Source of the DNA: Synanceia verrucosa
Taxonomy: Eukaryota; Chordata; Actinopteri; Perciformes; Synanceiidae
Assembly: GCA_029721515.1 (NCBI GenBank)
Contig: CM056567.1
Span: forward strand, 22,552,731 to 22,616,730
Direction of reading: 5' to 3'
DNA length: 64,000 nt
Part shown: positions 1-12,898 of the stretch, in pieces
Layout: the number at the start of each line of letters is the position of its first letter
How positions within the stretch are numbered: the stretch's first letter is position 1
Notes under the pieces: generated by a model
Seen by the model: the letters and a program-made list of their open reading frames with translations, nothing else
Database searches by the model: none
What the model was told of the DNA's origin: nothing
Program-made: the position numbers and the translations under genes

Positions 1-482
1 TGTGGAAAATCATCAAACTCAAAATGGAGAACCACAAGCCCAAAAACAAAGAAAATTTGTTTGAATTTGTCCAACAGGAATGGGCTGCTGTGACAGCAGA
101 ACAATGTCAGAAGCTGGTGGAGAGCATGCCAAGACGCATGGCTGCAGTCATCAAAAACAATGGTTATGCAATCAAGTATTAACTCTTGTGTGTATCATGT
201 GTTTAAAGCAAACAGAAAAGAAAACATGGAATGCTTAAAAGTAGTGTTTTTGGCGGTACAATGCCATAGCTATTGATGTAAGAATTTAAGTAATTTTGGT
301 TATTATCAAGAAAACCATGGAAAATGAATAATCCTTAGTTCTTAAATTAAACTCTCATGAGCTATTTTTGTTGTTATCATTATAATTGTCCAAACAAATG
401 TACCTTTAGTTGAGCCAGGCATTAAAACTAACAAGAAATTGAAGAAAACAAGGGTGGTCTAATAATTTTTTCCATGACTGTA
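1..482 (+). mobile_element. Tc1-like DNA transposon, 3' part only
   Basis: The window opens inside a Tc1/mariner-type element. It holds the last 59 transposase codons, a 3' non-coding part and the right terminal inverted repeat ending at 480, followed by the TA target duplication at 481-482. By eye it is almost identical to the matching part of the element at 9993-11601, so the two are recent copies of one family. The 5' part lies outside the window. Confidence 0.88.
3..182 (+). pseudogene. Tc1-like transposase, C-terminal fragment
   Basis: The open frame starts at the Trp codon of the LW motif that follows the family's SPDLNPIEN block and runs to a TAA at 180-182. It matches the C-terminus of the transposase at 10291-10740 almost residue for residue. 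The catalytic Asp and Glu residues lie outside the window, so activity cannot be judged. Confidence 0.85.
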
Positions 483-875
483 TATTTACCTAAACTGCAG
501 AGAGAAGCACATAAACAGGTATTTAATGTAAGATTTCCTTCATGCATATCTGTTAATGATAATATTATTCTATTCCATCAGTACAAAAACAGAACAAGCA
601 CCTCTGTTGCTCTCACATTATATTTTTGATTTTCAGTTCACTGTTTATTTTCAGTATCTTCTACTATGCAGTGGTTCATTGTCCAGCACTGTTTCACCAT
701 TGCCAATTAAATTCCACACGTCCACACGACTTTCCACACGATTGGAAAGTCAATGAAGGCTTTTATTGTGAAACATCTGCAGGAACTGTTGAGTAGATCA
801 GAACAACAAAATGAAAGAACTGGACAGAACTGAACATCAAGGACATGAAGTCTGTGTGATGTGTTTATTTGTCAG
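183..875 (+). other. bzw2 intron, partial, with Tc1 tail
   Basis: After the Tc1 end at 480 no further gene is seen. The stretch is AT-rich and ends in an acceptor CAG at 873-875. Its host intron begins before the window. Confidence 0.6.
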
Positions 876-3632
876 GGATCTCTGCATCCTTTGCTGTGGT
901 GATGTTCAAAGCATGGATCACAGAGAAAGACGCCAATTCAGTAACGTCGTCTTTGAGGAAGGCAAACCTGGATAAAAGACTCCTGGTAAGAAAAAGAACA
1001 AGACTCAACAGGAGGTGTGACACACAAAGCAGTAAAGATGAAGTGTTAATATCAGGAGAATGTGTTCACCTATCAAACCCAGCATACATCCAGTGACAGA
1101 CCATGACCAAAACCATGATTTGATTATAATTACTATGGGTTTGCACATGTAAAACATTTTCTTCTTCTTTCTCTGTATTGTTGTGATGAAATGACACTCT
1201 TGTACACTTGAAACTAGGGGATACCAGATCCGAATGACAGCTTTTTTCCTGAAGTGGAAAGTGATGCATGTATGCACAGATACAGATGCAGATTCAGATG
1301 AAAACGTCCGTACTAAACCATCTTTCCACCAAGTTTCATGAAAACCAAGCCTGTAGGTCTTCCTTAATCCTGCAGGCTGACAGACTGACAGACCGATAAA
1401 ACAAACCTAACACAACCTTGTTGATTGTGGCAACGACTGGTGATTTCATCTATCCTTTTTCAACTGTTGGGATCTTCCCCTTTCATACTAATATCACTGA
1501 TTTATTGAGAACACTTTCTACAAGCTGACAGTGTGGAAAAACCTTTCTGTGAGAGGATACATTCATATTTTAAAGCAATGGAATTCATTTCTGTTGACTG
1601 CAGGAGCTGTTTCCTGCTAACAAGCAGAATGTGGAGCATTTCTCCAAGTACTTCAATGATGCCGGGCTCAAAGAGCTGTCAGACTTCCTGCGTGTGCAGC
1701 AGAACCTGGGAACCCGTAAAGAGCTGCAGAAGGAGCTGCAGGAGCGCCTGTCGCAGCGCTGCCCCATCAGAGAGGTACTGACTATACTGAGGCTCTACCA
1801 GGGACTGTCAGGGTGGTCAGCTAGGCCTTACTGTCTGTGTGTGTGTGTGTGTGTGTGTGTCTGTGTGTGTGTTCAGATGGTGGTGTACGTGAAGGAGGAG
1901 ATGAAGAGGAACAAGCTGCAGGAGCAGGCTGTGATCGGCTTGCTGTGGATGTGCCTGATGAACGCTGTGGAGTGGAACAAGAAGGAGGAGCTGGTCACAG
2001 AGCAGGCACTCAAACACCTCAAGGTGGGTCAAAGCAGTGATCGTGTCTTTAGTAGCAGACGCAGGGAGTGAGTTCTGTTTTTATATTGACAGAATCTGTT
2101 CAGGATAAAATGCAGTTACAAAACTTACAGAAATAATCAAAAATACAAAAAAAAAACCCTGAACAAAAGGGTTAAATAAAGTTCAGACAATATTATATTT
2201 TTCACACAAACTTTTGAACACTTTGGGTTTAAGGTTTTCTAATGTTTTGTAAATATTACATCAATATGGCTTTAAAGACAAAAATATTTGCTCATTGCAT
2301 CGCAAATTTGATAAAGAAAATATGAAATTTGGCTATAATTATGATAAGGTTAATGACATACTCTACATTTTGTCTTGGCTTATTTTACTATTTATTTTCT
2401 GACAAACCAAATAGTACATGTTGAATATTTAATTAAAATTCAATTTTGGAATTTAAAAAATACTAAGGTCAATCCAAAAATAAGTGAGATATTATTTCAT
2501 CTATAATGCCAAAAAGAGCAAAGTGTGTCAATATAAATTTTTTTATAAGACTGTTTCTTGACTGGATAGCATCTATGAAGTATTTTAAAACTAACCTTTT
2601 ACCTTATTTGTAATAATAAATTGCCTTGTGTTTTCCATCATCATATACAGTAAGTTATTCCAGTAGAAGACTGCTGAAGCTTTGGAAACACTGTCTCTCT
2701 GGACATTACATCTATCACAATGATTAGTGGCTTAATCACTTAGTAGAGGGCAAACATTATCATTGTACATGTCATCAGGAATCAAACTTGGAGGAATACA
2801 GTTTCTACCTTTGGGAGCAGACACAAAGAGAACGTTCTCCAGTGTCCAGTGCTTGATGCGTTCAGGTACAGTTCTGCTGTGTGGGTCATTTTAGCTGTGC
2901 TCAGGAACCAAGACATGAACACTGTAAAGGAAAAGGAAGGAAGTCGGCTGGTATTACTGGTATTGTCTCTTTCTACAAACAACTTCATAATGAAGATATG
3001 CTCGGCACAGATCTTAAATAGCTGATAGCCATTTCCTGTTATTTTAACTGAAATATATAATGATCATGTAATATTTTTATCAGAGACTCTATTTTGAGTG
3101 AGCAATAATTCATTTCGTGGTGCATGATAAAATGATGTGAAGTCTGTGAAGTCATGGTGCAGTATATTAAAGGGGTCAATGATGATCCTCAGGGTCTAGA
3201 CTGGTGGTGAGGAGAGCTGATGGTGATCTGATGATGGTGAAGTGTTAGGAGGTGCTGAGTATGATGGAGACTTGAGGATTGCATTTGTTCATACAGTCAT
3301 GATACTGTCATAAACGGAAAGAAGACAACAGATAGAGAGGATAGAATTACTTTATTGATCCCAACTTGGATATGATTGGTTCAGGGACAATGAGGCAGAA
3401 TCTGCTTGGTTAACCAGTGAATAATTAGTTAATTAGTGATTATGGTAATTATAGTTAAGTTATAGTTAATATAATCAAAAACCTAGAGCCTTTATTGTCA
3501 TTTTATTTCCATGAATCACAACGGAATAGGGAGCACTGTTCCACTTGGTGCTTTACACATTTACAACAGCAGTCAAAGTATGGAAACATAAATAATAAAT
3601 ACAAATATAGTAATATAGTAAGTATACTATAA

Positions 3633-3673
<41 letters not shown>

Positions 3674-4624
3674 GCACTACGCTCCTCTGCTGGCAGTGTT
3701 CAGCACTAAGGGTCAGTCTGAGCTGGTGCTGCTGCTGAAGATCCAGGAGTACTGCTACGACAACATCCACTTCATGAAGTCCTTCTCAAAGATAGTCATG
3801 CTCTTCTACAGAGGTCAGTGTGTCTCCTCAGCCGTCTGCTTGTTGCACTGTCTCTGGTGCCCAGGAGGAGAGATTTTGATCTCTCTGTGCTGACTGTTCT
3901 TCTCTTTTAACTCAGCTGATGTCCTGAGTGAGGAGGCCATCTTGAAGTGGTATAAAGACGCCCATGCTGCCAAAGGCAAAAGTGTCTTCTTGGAACAGAT
4001 GAAGAAGTTTGTTGAGTGGCTCCAGAATGCTGAAGAAGGCAAAAACAACATTCATATTCTATGAAGTGTTTGTTATTACTGCAGTCAAACATGCACTCAT
4101 TGGATATTTTCACACCCATTCAAAATGAGGTGTGGTTGTGTGCTTGGACGTGTGCTTGTTACACATGCTTGGATGTTATATTTAGTGCTCATCATTATAT
4201 AAACGTGTATGAATCCTGAGTGAGGAAAATGAAAATGTAATTTTATGTTTAATTGAGCTCATTATCTTAAAGCATATCTGTGGGGGGGGATCTTGTTCTG
4301 TGAAATGACCATCATGCCTTAATATGCATGAATAAACAATACTAGCTGTTAATAGTTCAAAGATATATAATGTAGTAACATGATTCCAAAATTAACTTCA
4401 GTTTATCATCATTGTATATGACTTGTCATGATTCATTTTTGGTTAAAATAAAGACATATTAACTCATAATAAATAAGTCAAACCCATCGGTTCTCACTTT
4501 AGAGTCAGTGATGTCCTGAATTAGTTGGAATTGTGAGTGTAACCAGCAGATGGCGCAGTTGTGTCATTGTTGCTTTCTTTTCTTCCTGTCTGCAGAGTCT
4601 GAGTCAGAGGAGGAGGAGGCCTAG
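876..4624 (+). CDS. bzw2: bzw2, eIF5-mimic W2-domain protein (3' exons)
   Basis: Six exons are readable: 876-985, 1604-1774, 1877-2023, 3675-3813, 3916-4038 and 4596-4624. Phases are consistent and together they give about 238 C-terminal residues. Upstream exons lie before the window. The protein contains the W2 (eIF5C-type) domain, with recognisable stretches such as VEWNKKEELV, EYCYDNIHFMK and KKFVEWLQNAEEE, and an acidic tail SESEEEEA. Family members (5MP proteins) bind eIF2 and compete with eIF5, which tightens start-codon selection in the cytoplasm; this is family knowledge. bzw2 is preferred over its paralogue bzw1 because tspan13 and agr2 follow, as in human. The last intron starts with GC, not GT (4039-4040). 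Reading through it would replace the acidic tail with GKNNIHIL and stop at 4062-4064. TG repeats precede the exons at 1877 and 3675. Confidence 0.93.
986..1603 (+). other. bzw2 intron, no gene seen
   Basis: GTAAGA donor at 986 and CAG acceptor ending at 1603. Short open frames on both strands here have no recognisable motif. Confidence 0.7.
1836..1876 (+). repeat. (TG)n tract ending at a bzw2 splice acceptor
   Basis: A nearly pure TG run (1836-1871, with one interrupting C) continues directly into TTCAG, the acceptor of the exon starting at 1877. It occupies the place of the usual pyrimidine tract. Confidence 0.95.
2024..3636 (+). other. bzw2 intron, AT-rich, no gene
   Basis: About 1.6 kb between exons 1877-2023 and 3675-3813. 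It is AT-rich. A short stretch near 3337-3366 resembles the common fish LINE 3' end (TTTATTGATCCC) in reverse orientation. Nothing else is recognised. Confidence 0.6.
3637..3674 (+). repeat. (TG)n tract ending at a bzw2 splice acceptor
   Basis: A pure GT run at 3637-3667 leads into CGCGCAG, the acceptor of the exon starting at 3675. There is almost no pyrimidine tract. Confidence 0.95.
4039..4595 (+). other. Last bzw2 intron, GC-AG type
   Basis: The only phase-consistent joining of exon 3916-4038 to 4596-4624 uses a GC dinucleotide at 4039-4040 (exon end GAAGAAG, then GCAAAA) and a normal TGCAG acceptor ending at 4595. The joined codons read NAEEESESEEEEA, as in vertebrate BZW2. No GT that keeps the frame is present near the exon end. 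Confidence 0.8.
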
Positions 4625-4818
4625 TGAACCATGAGAAGAGCCCATCTGGTCTGATAGCGCTTTAGTTTCACTGAGTTACCAGCCTTCAGTTGCATTATCA
4701 CTGTACAAACAAAGTAGTTTAAAGCCCAAATGTGCAGTTTTCCTAAACCTAATTATACTGGTTTTGTTGTAGGTGGTGGATATGGATATGTATAATACAG
4801 TGCTCTCCTCTTTCTGTG

Positions 4819-4824
4819 AATAAA
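4819..4824 (+). promoter_or_regulatory. bzw2 poly(A) signal
   Basis: AATAAA lies 195 bases after the bzw2 stop codon, giving a short 3' UTR, and is followed by T-rich sequence. Confidence 0.75.
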
Positions 4825-4939
4825 CTGGTTTCATTTTCTATGTGTTTGCTCCAGTTTTTCCTCATGTATTAACTATAAATCCATGCAGTGTATTTGACAA
4901 GGAGCTTTTCACAAACATGGTTTATGGTTCTGAGAACTA

Positions 4940-5303
4940 TCCATCCATTTTCTACCTCTTATCCTCACATAGGGTCTTTGGGGGTGCTGGAGCCTATCCC
5001 AGCTGTCTTAGGGTGAAAGACAGGGTACACCCTGGACAAGTGTCCAGTTCATCACAGGACACATAGAGACAGACAACCACTCACACTCACATTCACACCT
5101 ACGGACAATTTAAATTAACCAATTAACCTAATCCCCATGCATGTTTTTGGATGGTGGGAGGAAGCCAGAGTACCAGAGAGAACCCACACAGACATGAGGA
5201 GAACATGTAAACTCCACCCAGAAAGGCCCCGGGCCAGGAATCGAACCCAGTACCTTCTTGCTGTGAGGCGACAGTGATAACCACTACACCACCGTGCCGC
5301 CCT
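4940..5303 (-). mobile_element. tRNA-headed SINE, full length, reverse strand
   Basis: Read on the minus strand it starts GGGCGGCACGG, has a Pol III A box (TGGTGTAGTGG-like) and B box (GGTTCGATTCC-like), a body shared with the repeats at 11611, 36489 and 40889, and ends in a GGAT-type tail. A 13-base direct repeat, GTTCTGAGAACTA, flanks it at 4927-4939 and 5304-5316. This is a clean target-site duplication and marks a retroposed SINE. Confidence 0.88.
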
Positions 5304-5316
5304 GTTCTGAGAACTA

Positions 5317-6699
5317 AGGTTTGGAAAATGACATGTTGCTGTTGGGATAAACTGGTTCAAACACATGATAAGAATAAATCAAACTTATTGAAATCAAAGA
5401 AAAATAACATAAAATCAAAAAAAAGAAATAATGGAGAAAAAATAGAAAATCCTAATCCAATGTTGAGTTAAATAATACTATAATAGATTACAAAATACAA
5501 TTCCAGTGTTTGGTATTGATTATCATATTTTAATCATTACATTATAAATAAAAAATGAATATAAGTCCATTTTAAAATGTGGATCTTTCAGATCAATAAT
5601 GATGGTCATGACTTGGTCCTGGTCTTGGTTTAGGTGGTCTTGACTACACTCTGGCAGGTAAGTGCCCTGGAGCTCCAGGACCTTGTGGCCCCCAGGCTGT
5701 CCTGGGGTCCCCTACTAGGGACTGAAATATGATGAAAATATGCAGCCACAACAAACCCAGAAATAAGTGGGTGAATGATCTTTAATCTGAGCAAATAGCT
5801 GAGCAGTATTTTGACTCTTGAGGAAGTGAAGCGTGAACTTGTGTTCGGCTGGTTTGGATCAAGTCTCCTAGAGACAGTTAATAAAGCTTCAAGCTGTGTG
5901 GACCTGTGTTCCTCATGCAGAAGAACAGAATGGGACTGCAGCGCTGGATTAAAAGTGAGGTGTTCTTGAAGTGCTACTTCACGGTCCTTCAGCTACTGTT
6001 TCACTATTTCATGGTCGATCGGCTTCAGTCGGTCTGTTTGTTCGTGTGACCCAGAAAAGATGTGTCCTCTTCAAGCCAACAGGGTCACTGATGAATCATA
6101 TATGAAGAGTGAGAGGAACCTGAGACAGAAGGAAACACAAGCATCACCAAACTAACACCACCTCTGAACTCAGCCTGACTGACAGCAGATCGGTAGAGAG
6201 AGCATGGGAGGGGTGGGGGTGGTGGAGGGTGAGGATTTCTGGAAGATCTTTGGAGGAAATAACAGCTTTTCTCAGGAGCCAATCAGCAGGCAGGATTCTC
6301 TGGCACCTCACTGAGTCACATGCTGAACCAGAGTTAAATGAAAACAGGTAACCACTCTAACACCGGAACCTCCTCTTCAAAATAAGAGCATGAGCGTTCA
6401 ACAGTCATTCAAAGACCCTGCTTCTACTGTAATTGAGGCCAGTAGTATTTAACTGAATATATGTATAGATTCTCATGTTTCCACCTCAGAAAGTCATTGT
6501 CCGTAAATGCCTCCGTATTACTAAGGAACATAATGTGCTCCATGTCTCTTTAGAAGTTACTGCTGATGTCATGAATTCATTTTTTCCTTCACACTACTGG
6601 TTATACCATAACTAATTATTATTCTAATCTTACCTGTTTATTTATCCTTGTTGACCTAAAAGTAGTCAAGTCTAAATGTACTGAGAGTAAAAATAAAAT
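5317..6699. other. Intergenic bzw2-tspan13, no gene seen
   Basis: AT-rich single-copy-looking DNA. A short G-rich stretch near 6204-6240 makes spurious proline-rich frames on the minus strand. No exon or known repeat was recognised. Confidence 0.5.
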
Positions 6700-7250
6700 A
6701 AATAAAATGGAATAATATAAAATGTATATACTCCTGATTACACTGTAAATATTATATATTATATGTCATATAATATATTATGGAATATATACATCTATAT
6801 CTACTGGAAATATTATGTCTCATATATTATAGAATACATACTTCTGTATCCATTGGAAATATATGTTATATATATTATTTATTAGCCTACATATTATAAT
6901 ATAGAATATGTACTTCTGTATCTAATGTAAATATATATTACATATTATATTATAGAATATATACCTCTGTGTCTACTGTAAATATCATCTATTATATATT
7001 AGCATACATATTATAATATAGAATATGTACTTCTGTATCTAATGTAAATATTGTATATTACATATTATATTATAGAATATATACCTCTGTGTCTACTGTA
7101 AATATCATCTATTATATATTAGCATACATATTATAATATAGAATATGTACTTCTGTGCCTACTGTAAATATTGTATATTACATACTGTAGTACAGACTAT
7201 ATACTTCTGTGTATGCTGTAAATATGTACAAATCATTCCATAGCATATAC
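6700..7250. repeat. AT-rich tandem repeat, about 120 bp unit
   Basis: Phrases such as GAATATGTACTTCTGTATCTA and CTCTGTGTCTACTGTAAATAT recur. The stretch starting near 6955 is repeated near 7075, about 120 bases later. Shorter diverged half-units extend back to about 6765. Very high AT content. Confidence 0.75.
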
Positions 7251-7656
7251 TCCTGTGTTTGTTTATTTCTATTCCATATCTAGTTTGATTGATCTATTTA
7301 CTGCTCTTTTGCACTTCTGGTTGGATGTTTTCTGTTTTTCATAACCTTGTACTTGTGACGTGTGTAATGACAATAAAACTGAATGTAATTTAATTTAAAC
7401 TGAACACCTACACAATAAAAAAATAACCTTTATTTTGAAGGCTTGCTGTGTCACTTCCTCTCCTCTGTTATTCTTCATTGACGCATGAAGCTCCGCTCTT
7501 TCCAAATACGACCTGCTGCCGACCTGCCGTTTATTCCTGCGGGCTTTTGTTTGTCTGGATCTGATCTGTGGGGCAGGAACATTTATTGAAACAACTGTTT
7601 CAGGGATTTACTTTGATTAGTTATTTATTTATTCATTTATTTATTCCCTGACCAAG
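7251..7656 (+). promoter_or_regulatory. tspan13 upstream region and 5' UTR (inferred)
   Basis: The first coding exon has no visible upstream acceptor nearby, so the 5' UTR probably runs directly into it. Sequence from about 7440 is less AT-rich than the repeat before it. No TATA box was recognised. The context of the start codon, ACCAAGATGG, fits the vertebrate initiation consensus (A at -3, G at +4). The exact transcription start is not visible. Confidence 0.4.
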
Positions 7657-9881
7657 ATGGGCTGTGCTGGATTCACCTGTTCTAAACACTCCCTGTGCGC
7701 CCTGAACATCCTCTATGTGGTGAGTATGCACAGACACTGCAGCCTGCCATATGGATGACTGTCCTGAGGGTTCTCTCAGCAGAGCCAGTGTCGTTTCCAT
7801 CCTGTAGATACAGGAACAAACCTCCTGCTCTGATCAACACACTGATCAGTCCAGAGGCTGGTTAATCAATTATTCACTGTGGCTCCAGGATGAGGAGCCC
7901 GCTGTTTTCATCAGGTGCAGCCATTTGATAAAGAACACGTCTGAAATAGTCAGATATGTTCATACATTAAATGCTATTTGATGGCATTTCAGAGACGTCC
8001 TGTCTTTGCTCTGATCATCGCTTCCCCTTCAGCCTGAACCACAGATGTGTGTTTGCCCCCCACAGTTTCCAACAAGGCTTTTATAGACACATTGTGAAGG
8101 GCCACTCCCTGATTGCAAATATCATTGTGAGGATTGACAAGTTAGTATCTGATGATGTCATAATGATGTCATTGTTTTTTTAATTTACCTGTTCCAGCTT
8201 CATTACAGTGTCATACCACTAAACTGATACCACCTACTGCTGTTTTATCTCATATATGCGGTTATTCCTGCTCTCCATCCTGGCCTTAAAGAGGTCCATA
8301 AAGCTATTTCAGTGTATTTCACAGTCCTCCTTCAGTTCAGATGCATGGTAGCTGAGCAGTAGTCTGGGAAACACAGACTGGGAGCACTCCAGCTTTGTTT
8401 GTGTTACTATCAGCTTTAAGTCACATTAAACTGTGTCAGGCTGAGGAGGGAAGATGTGCGCACCGCCCAGCTGTGTGGAGGTTATCTCATGATCACAGGA
8501 AGACGTCCTGTCTGGCTTCTGTATGGAACAGGGCTCTACTACTACTGTTACTGACCACTCTACTGCCCCCAACGACTACAGACCAGTGGAGCTGCTTCCC
8601 CCTGGATCAAGTCCTTGGAAAGTCTGGTCCTATCGTTCAGACCCTCCTCGGCCTGTCCACAAACCAGTGGTGGCCCTCGTCTTCCTGGTTCAGTGACGCT
8701 GTGAGTCGCTGGTTAGACATGTGGTGAGAAACATGGTGCCCTCAGGCAAGGGTCCTGTCAACATTTCTTGATTTCTTTCTTGATTACATCTCTGACAGCT
8801 GACAAAAAGGAATTGGTGGTGGACATCAGCAGTAAGAAAAGAACTCCTGCACCTATTTCCATTCAGAGGGTGGATGTGGAGAATGCAGCACTGAGCCTGG
8901 GAGGACTGTAACAACTAAAATATACATGGAATAAGTCACACCTAGATCACAGTCACTCATAAAGATATACACTTAGCTGAGATAAGGTCCTTACTATTAT
9001 TATTATTATTATTAGTGACAGGTCTCAGCTCAATGCCAGTCATACTAGTGAAATGCTCTGCTGGAACCAGTTTCCAGTTGGCTATGTGCCTCTGTTGACG
9101 TAAGGAAGTGAATAGAGTGGCTGGGTTAAGAGGAAAGATTTCTGTGAAGTGAATTCTGTGGTCTGGACTCAGACTACAAAGCCCTGAAGCCCCAATAAAG
9201 TGTGGTTTGCTTTCTATTTAAGGTTCATTAATTATGATAATTTATTCATGGAAATGTGTGCAAAGTGCACCAAATTTGATAAAGCACTCCCTTGGGTCCC
9301 CAGCAAAACACAGCAAGTGTGAAGTAGAAAGGACTGCAGCTTCCAACTTTATGCTTTAACTGCTACACAATAATTTCCTCCTTGTTAATTCATATTGAAA
9401 TGTTTGCACAGCATGGATTGAACCCCCTCCTCTTACATTCCTTCTTTAGATGGTTATAACATCAGTTCACTTTGGTTCAGTATGAGAAGGAGGAATTAAT
9501 TTAGATAACTCCTTAAATTTGCATAGTGTAAGAATTGCTTTAAGATGTAATCCTCTAAACCTACCTACATCTTTAAGTTCACATGTAAACTCTTCATCCT
9601 GATCATCATCTGATGTAAGGCTTAATAATAGGGGTGGGAAAAAATATTGATATGGCAATATATAGCAATACTTTTTCTTCTAATATAATATTGATTTTTA
9701 ATTTTTAATATATTTTTCCCCAAAAATCATGTTTTAATCCAATTGTAAATCCAAAGCAACTTCCACATGTTGAAATAAAAATTTAATTAAAAACAATAAA
9801 ATACACATAATACATATATATATATATATATATACAGTATATATGTACACATATGTGTACATATTTACAAATATGTGTACA

Positions 9882-9954
<73 letters not shown>

Positions 9955-12027
9955 CGTATATATATATGTGTATATATATATACATAGATATACAGTCATG
10001 GAAAAAATTATTAGACCACCCTTGTTTTCTTCAATTTCTTGTTAGTTTTAATGCCTGGCTCAACTAAAGGTACATTTGTTTGGACAATTATAATGATAAC
10101 AACAAAAATAGCTCATGAGAGTTTAATTTAAGAACTAAGGATTATTCATTTTCCATGGTTTTCTTGATAATAACCAAAATTACTTAAATTCTTACATCAA
10201 TAGCTATGGCATTGTACCGCCAAAAACACTACTTTTAAGCATTCCATGTTTTCTTTTCTGTTTGCTTTAAACACATGATACACACAAGAGTTAATACTTG
10301 ATTGCATAACCATTGTTTTTGATGACTGCAGCCATGCGTCTTGGCATGCTCTCCACCAGCTTCTGACATTGTTCTGCTGTCACAGCAGCCCATTCCTGTT
10401 GGACAAATTCAAACAAATTTTCTTTGTTTTTGGGCTTGTGGTTCTCCATTTTGAGTTTGACGATTTTCCACAGGTTTTCAATTGGATTAAGATCTGGTGA
10501 TTGAGCAGGCCAAGGCATGGTGCGAATGTTGTGGTTCTCCATCCAGGCTTTAACTGACCTTGCCGTGTGGCAAGGGGCATTGTCTTGTTGGAAAATCCAG
10601 TCATTCGAGGCAGGAAAGAGTTTTCCAGCTGATGGAAGAAGACTGTTTTCAAGGGTAGTCCTGTACTTGACCTGGTTCATTCGGCCTTCACACAATTGCA
10701 TTTGCCCTGTTCCACTCAGACTGAAACAACCCCAGATCATGACTGATCCACCCCATGTTTTACTGTAGGGGCAAGACAGTCTGGGTTGTAAGCTTCTCCA
10801 GGCTTCCTCCTAACCAGTAAGTTGGCTGGAGTGGGCATCAATTCAAAATTGGATTCATCACTGAAGAGAACCTTAGCCCAATCATCAACAGTCCAATCCT
10901 TGTGGTCTCGAGCAAAGAGTAACCGGGCCTTCCTCTGCCTTTCATTGATGAAGGGCTTCTTGCGTGCTCTGTGTGACTTCAAACCAGCTTCAACAAGTCG
11001 GTTTCGAACTGTCCTTGCCGAGCAAGTCACATTTCTCGACAGTGCCCACTCATTTTTAAGGTCCCTGGAGGTCTGACGACGATTCCTGACACAGGAGCGG
11101 ATGAGTGCACGGTCATCTCGTGGGGTAGAAAGACGTTTCCTGCCACGGCCAGGTAGCAATTTGGTAGTGCCATGTTCAGCTTGTTTTTTTTTTTGTTGGA
11201 ATGAACGGCTGTCTTGGAGATCTTCAGTTTTTTCGCTACCTGTCTCTCACTCATGCCAATTTCCAGCAGTGCCAAGATGGCTGCCTTTGTTGCTTCACAT
11301 AATTCTTTTGTTTTAGGCATTATGTGGGAGCTGACAACTTCTGAGTTGTGCTACGGCTTGAATGTAAGCAGGAAACCACTCTAGGCCTTTGCATGTGCAG
11401 TGCTGCTTGTGACATGAAATGGCCTCTTATATACCCTGGGAATCAATTAAGCTTAAGAATGTCAAATAGGACATAAAGTATTATGTGACCAGCTGCATTT
11501 TTTGTTGTGTTCATTGTATTATACGTTTAGTGGTACCAGATATTAGAATGAACAAGAAATTGAAGAAAACAAGGGTGGTCTAATAATTTTTTCCATGACT
11601 GTATATATAAGGGCAGCACGGTGGTGTAGTGGTTAGCACTGTTGCCTCACAGCAAGAAGGTACCGGGTTCGAATCCTGGCCCGGGGCCTTTCTGCCTTTC
11701 TGTGTGGAGTTTGCATGTTCTCCTCATGTCTGTGTGGGTTCTCTCTGGTACTTTGGCTTCCTCCCACCATCCAAAAACATGCATGGGGATTAGGTTAATT
11801 GGTTAATTTAAATTGACCGTAGGTGTGAATGTGAGTGTGATGTGTCCTGTGATGAACTGGAGACTTGTCCAGGGTGTACCCTGCCTTCCGCCCTAAGACA
11901 GCTGGGATAGACTCCAGCCCCCCCATGACCCTATGAGAGGATAAGAGGTAGATAATGGATGGATGGATGTATATATATATATATATATATGTACGTATAT
12001 GATCACACCAGCTGTGTCTCTCGTCTC

Positions 12028-12059
<32 letters not shown>

Positions 12060-12062
12060 ACA

Positions 12063-12115
<53 letters not shown>

Positions 12116-12848
12116 CTGTATCTCTCTATATCTGTGCACATATGTGTACATATTTACAAATACATACAAATATACATACATACTGTATATACAACTTGTA
12201 TTTTAAGCTGCATTTTAAATTTCTTAGTGCTCTATGTAGAATATCAAAATATATTGCAATATCATACATGTCGTATTGTGAAGTCCTTGCCTGACTCAGT
12301 AATGTGGATGGTGTAGTGGATGTGTGTTTTTTTGTGTGAACCATATATTTGTACACTGCGTAAATACTGTGTGTGTTTATAATGGTGAAAAAAAACCAGA
12401 GCAGAAGTGTCATGAACTTTTAACCAAGTGCTCTGCTGAAGGACATTTTGAGGTACTTAACTATTTCTGTTGTTTACTATTTTATACGTCTACTGCAGTA
12501 CATTTATCTGACAGCTGTAGCTGCCAGTGCATTTGCAGATCCGGATTTTATCGATAAATAATATAATTAATGATGATCATTATGATTATTGTGATTCTTA
12601 TTATTATTAGTTTGCAGTGTTATAAATCGATGCATAAATAATAATAACAATGTTCAAATAAGGATATAAAAATAATTATACAATGAGCACTTTCACTTTT
12701 TACATTTTAAATTTCATATATTTTTTTAATTAAATTCAGGATTATTTTTTAAACTTTAGTAAACAGGATTATGTTTTAAACTTTAGTAAACATTTTCATT
12801 TGAGCGTGATTTAACAAGACTATTTTCTGGAATAAGTGTAGCATTCAG

Positions 12849-12898
<50 letters not shown>

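Noticed and set aside
4039..4064. Stop at 4062 as the true end of bzw2
   Set aside because: The exon at 4596-4624 restores the conserved acidic C-terminus in the right phase; the early stop is kept only as an intron-retention alternative.
8395..8727. 110-codon frame in tspan13 intron 1 as a new gene
   Set aside because: Parts of it and the sequence after it match LINE reverse-transcriptase blocks in broken frames.
9734..10067. Ile/Tyr-rich frames at TA repeats (also near 12000 and 26200)
   Set aside because: Direct translation of microsatellite DNA.
11611..11690. Possible functional tRNA gene
   Set aside because: A and B boxes are present but the sequence is the head of a multi-copy SINE and does not form a proper tRNA with a coherent acceptor stem.
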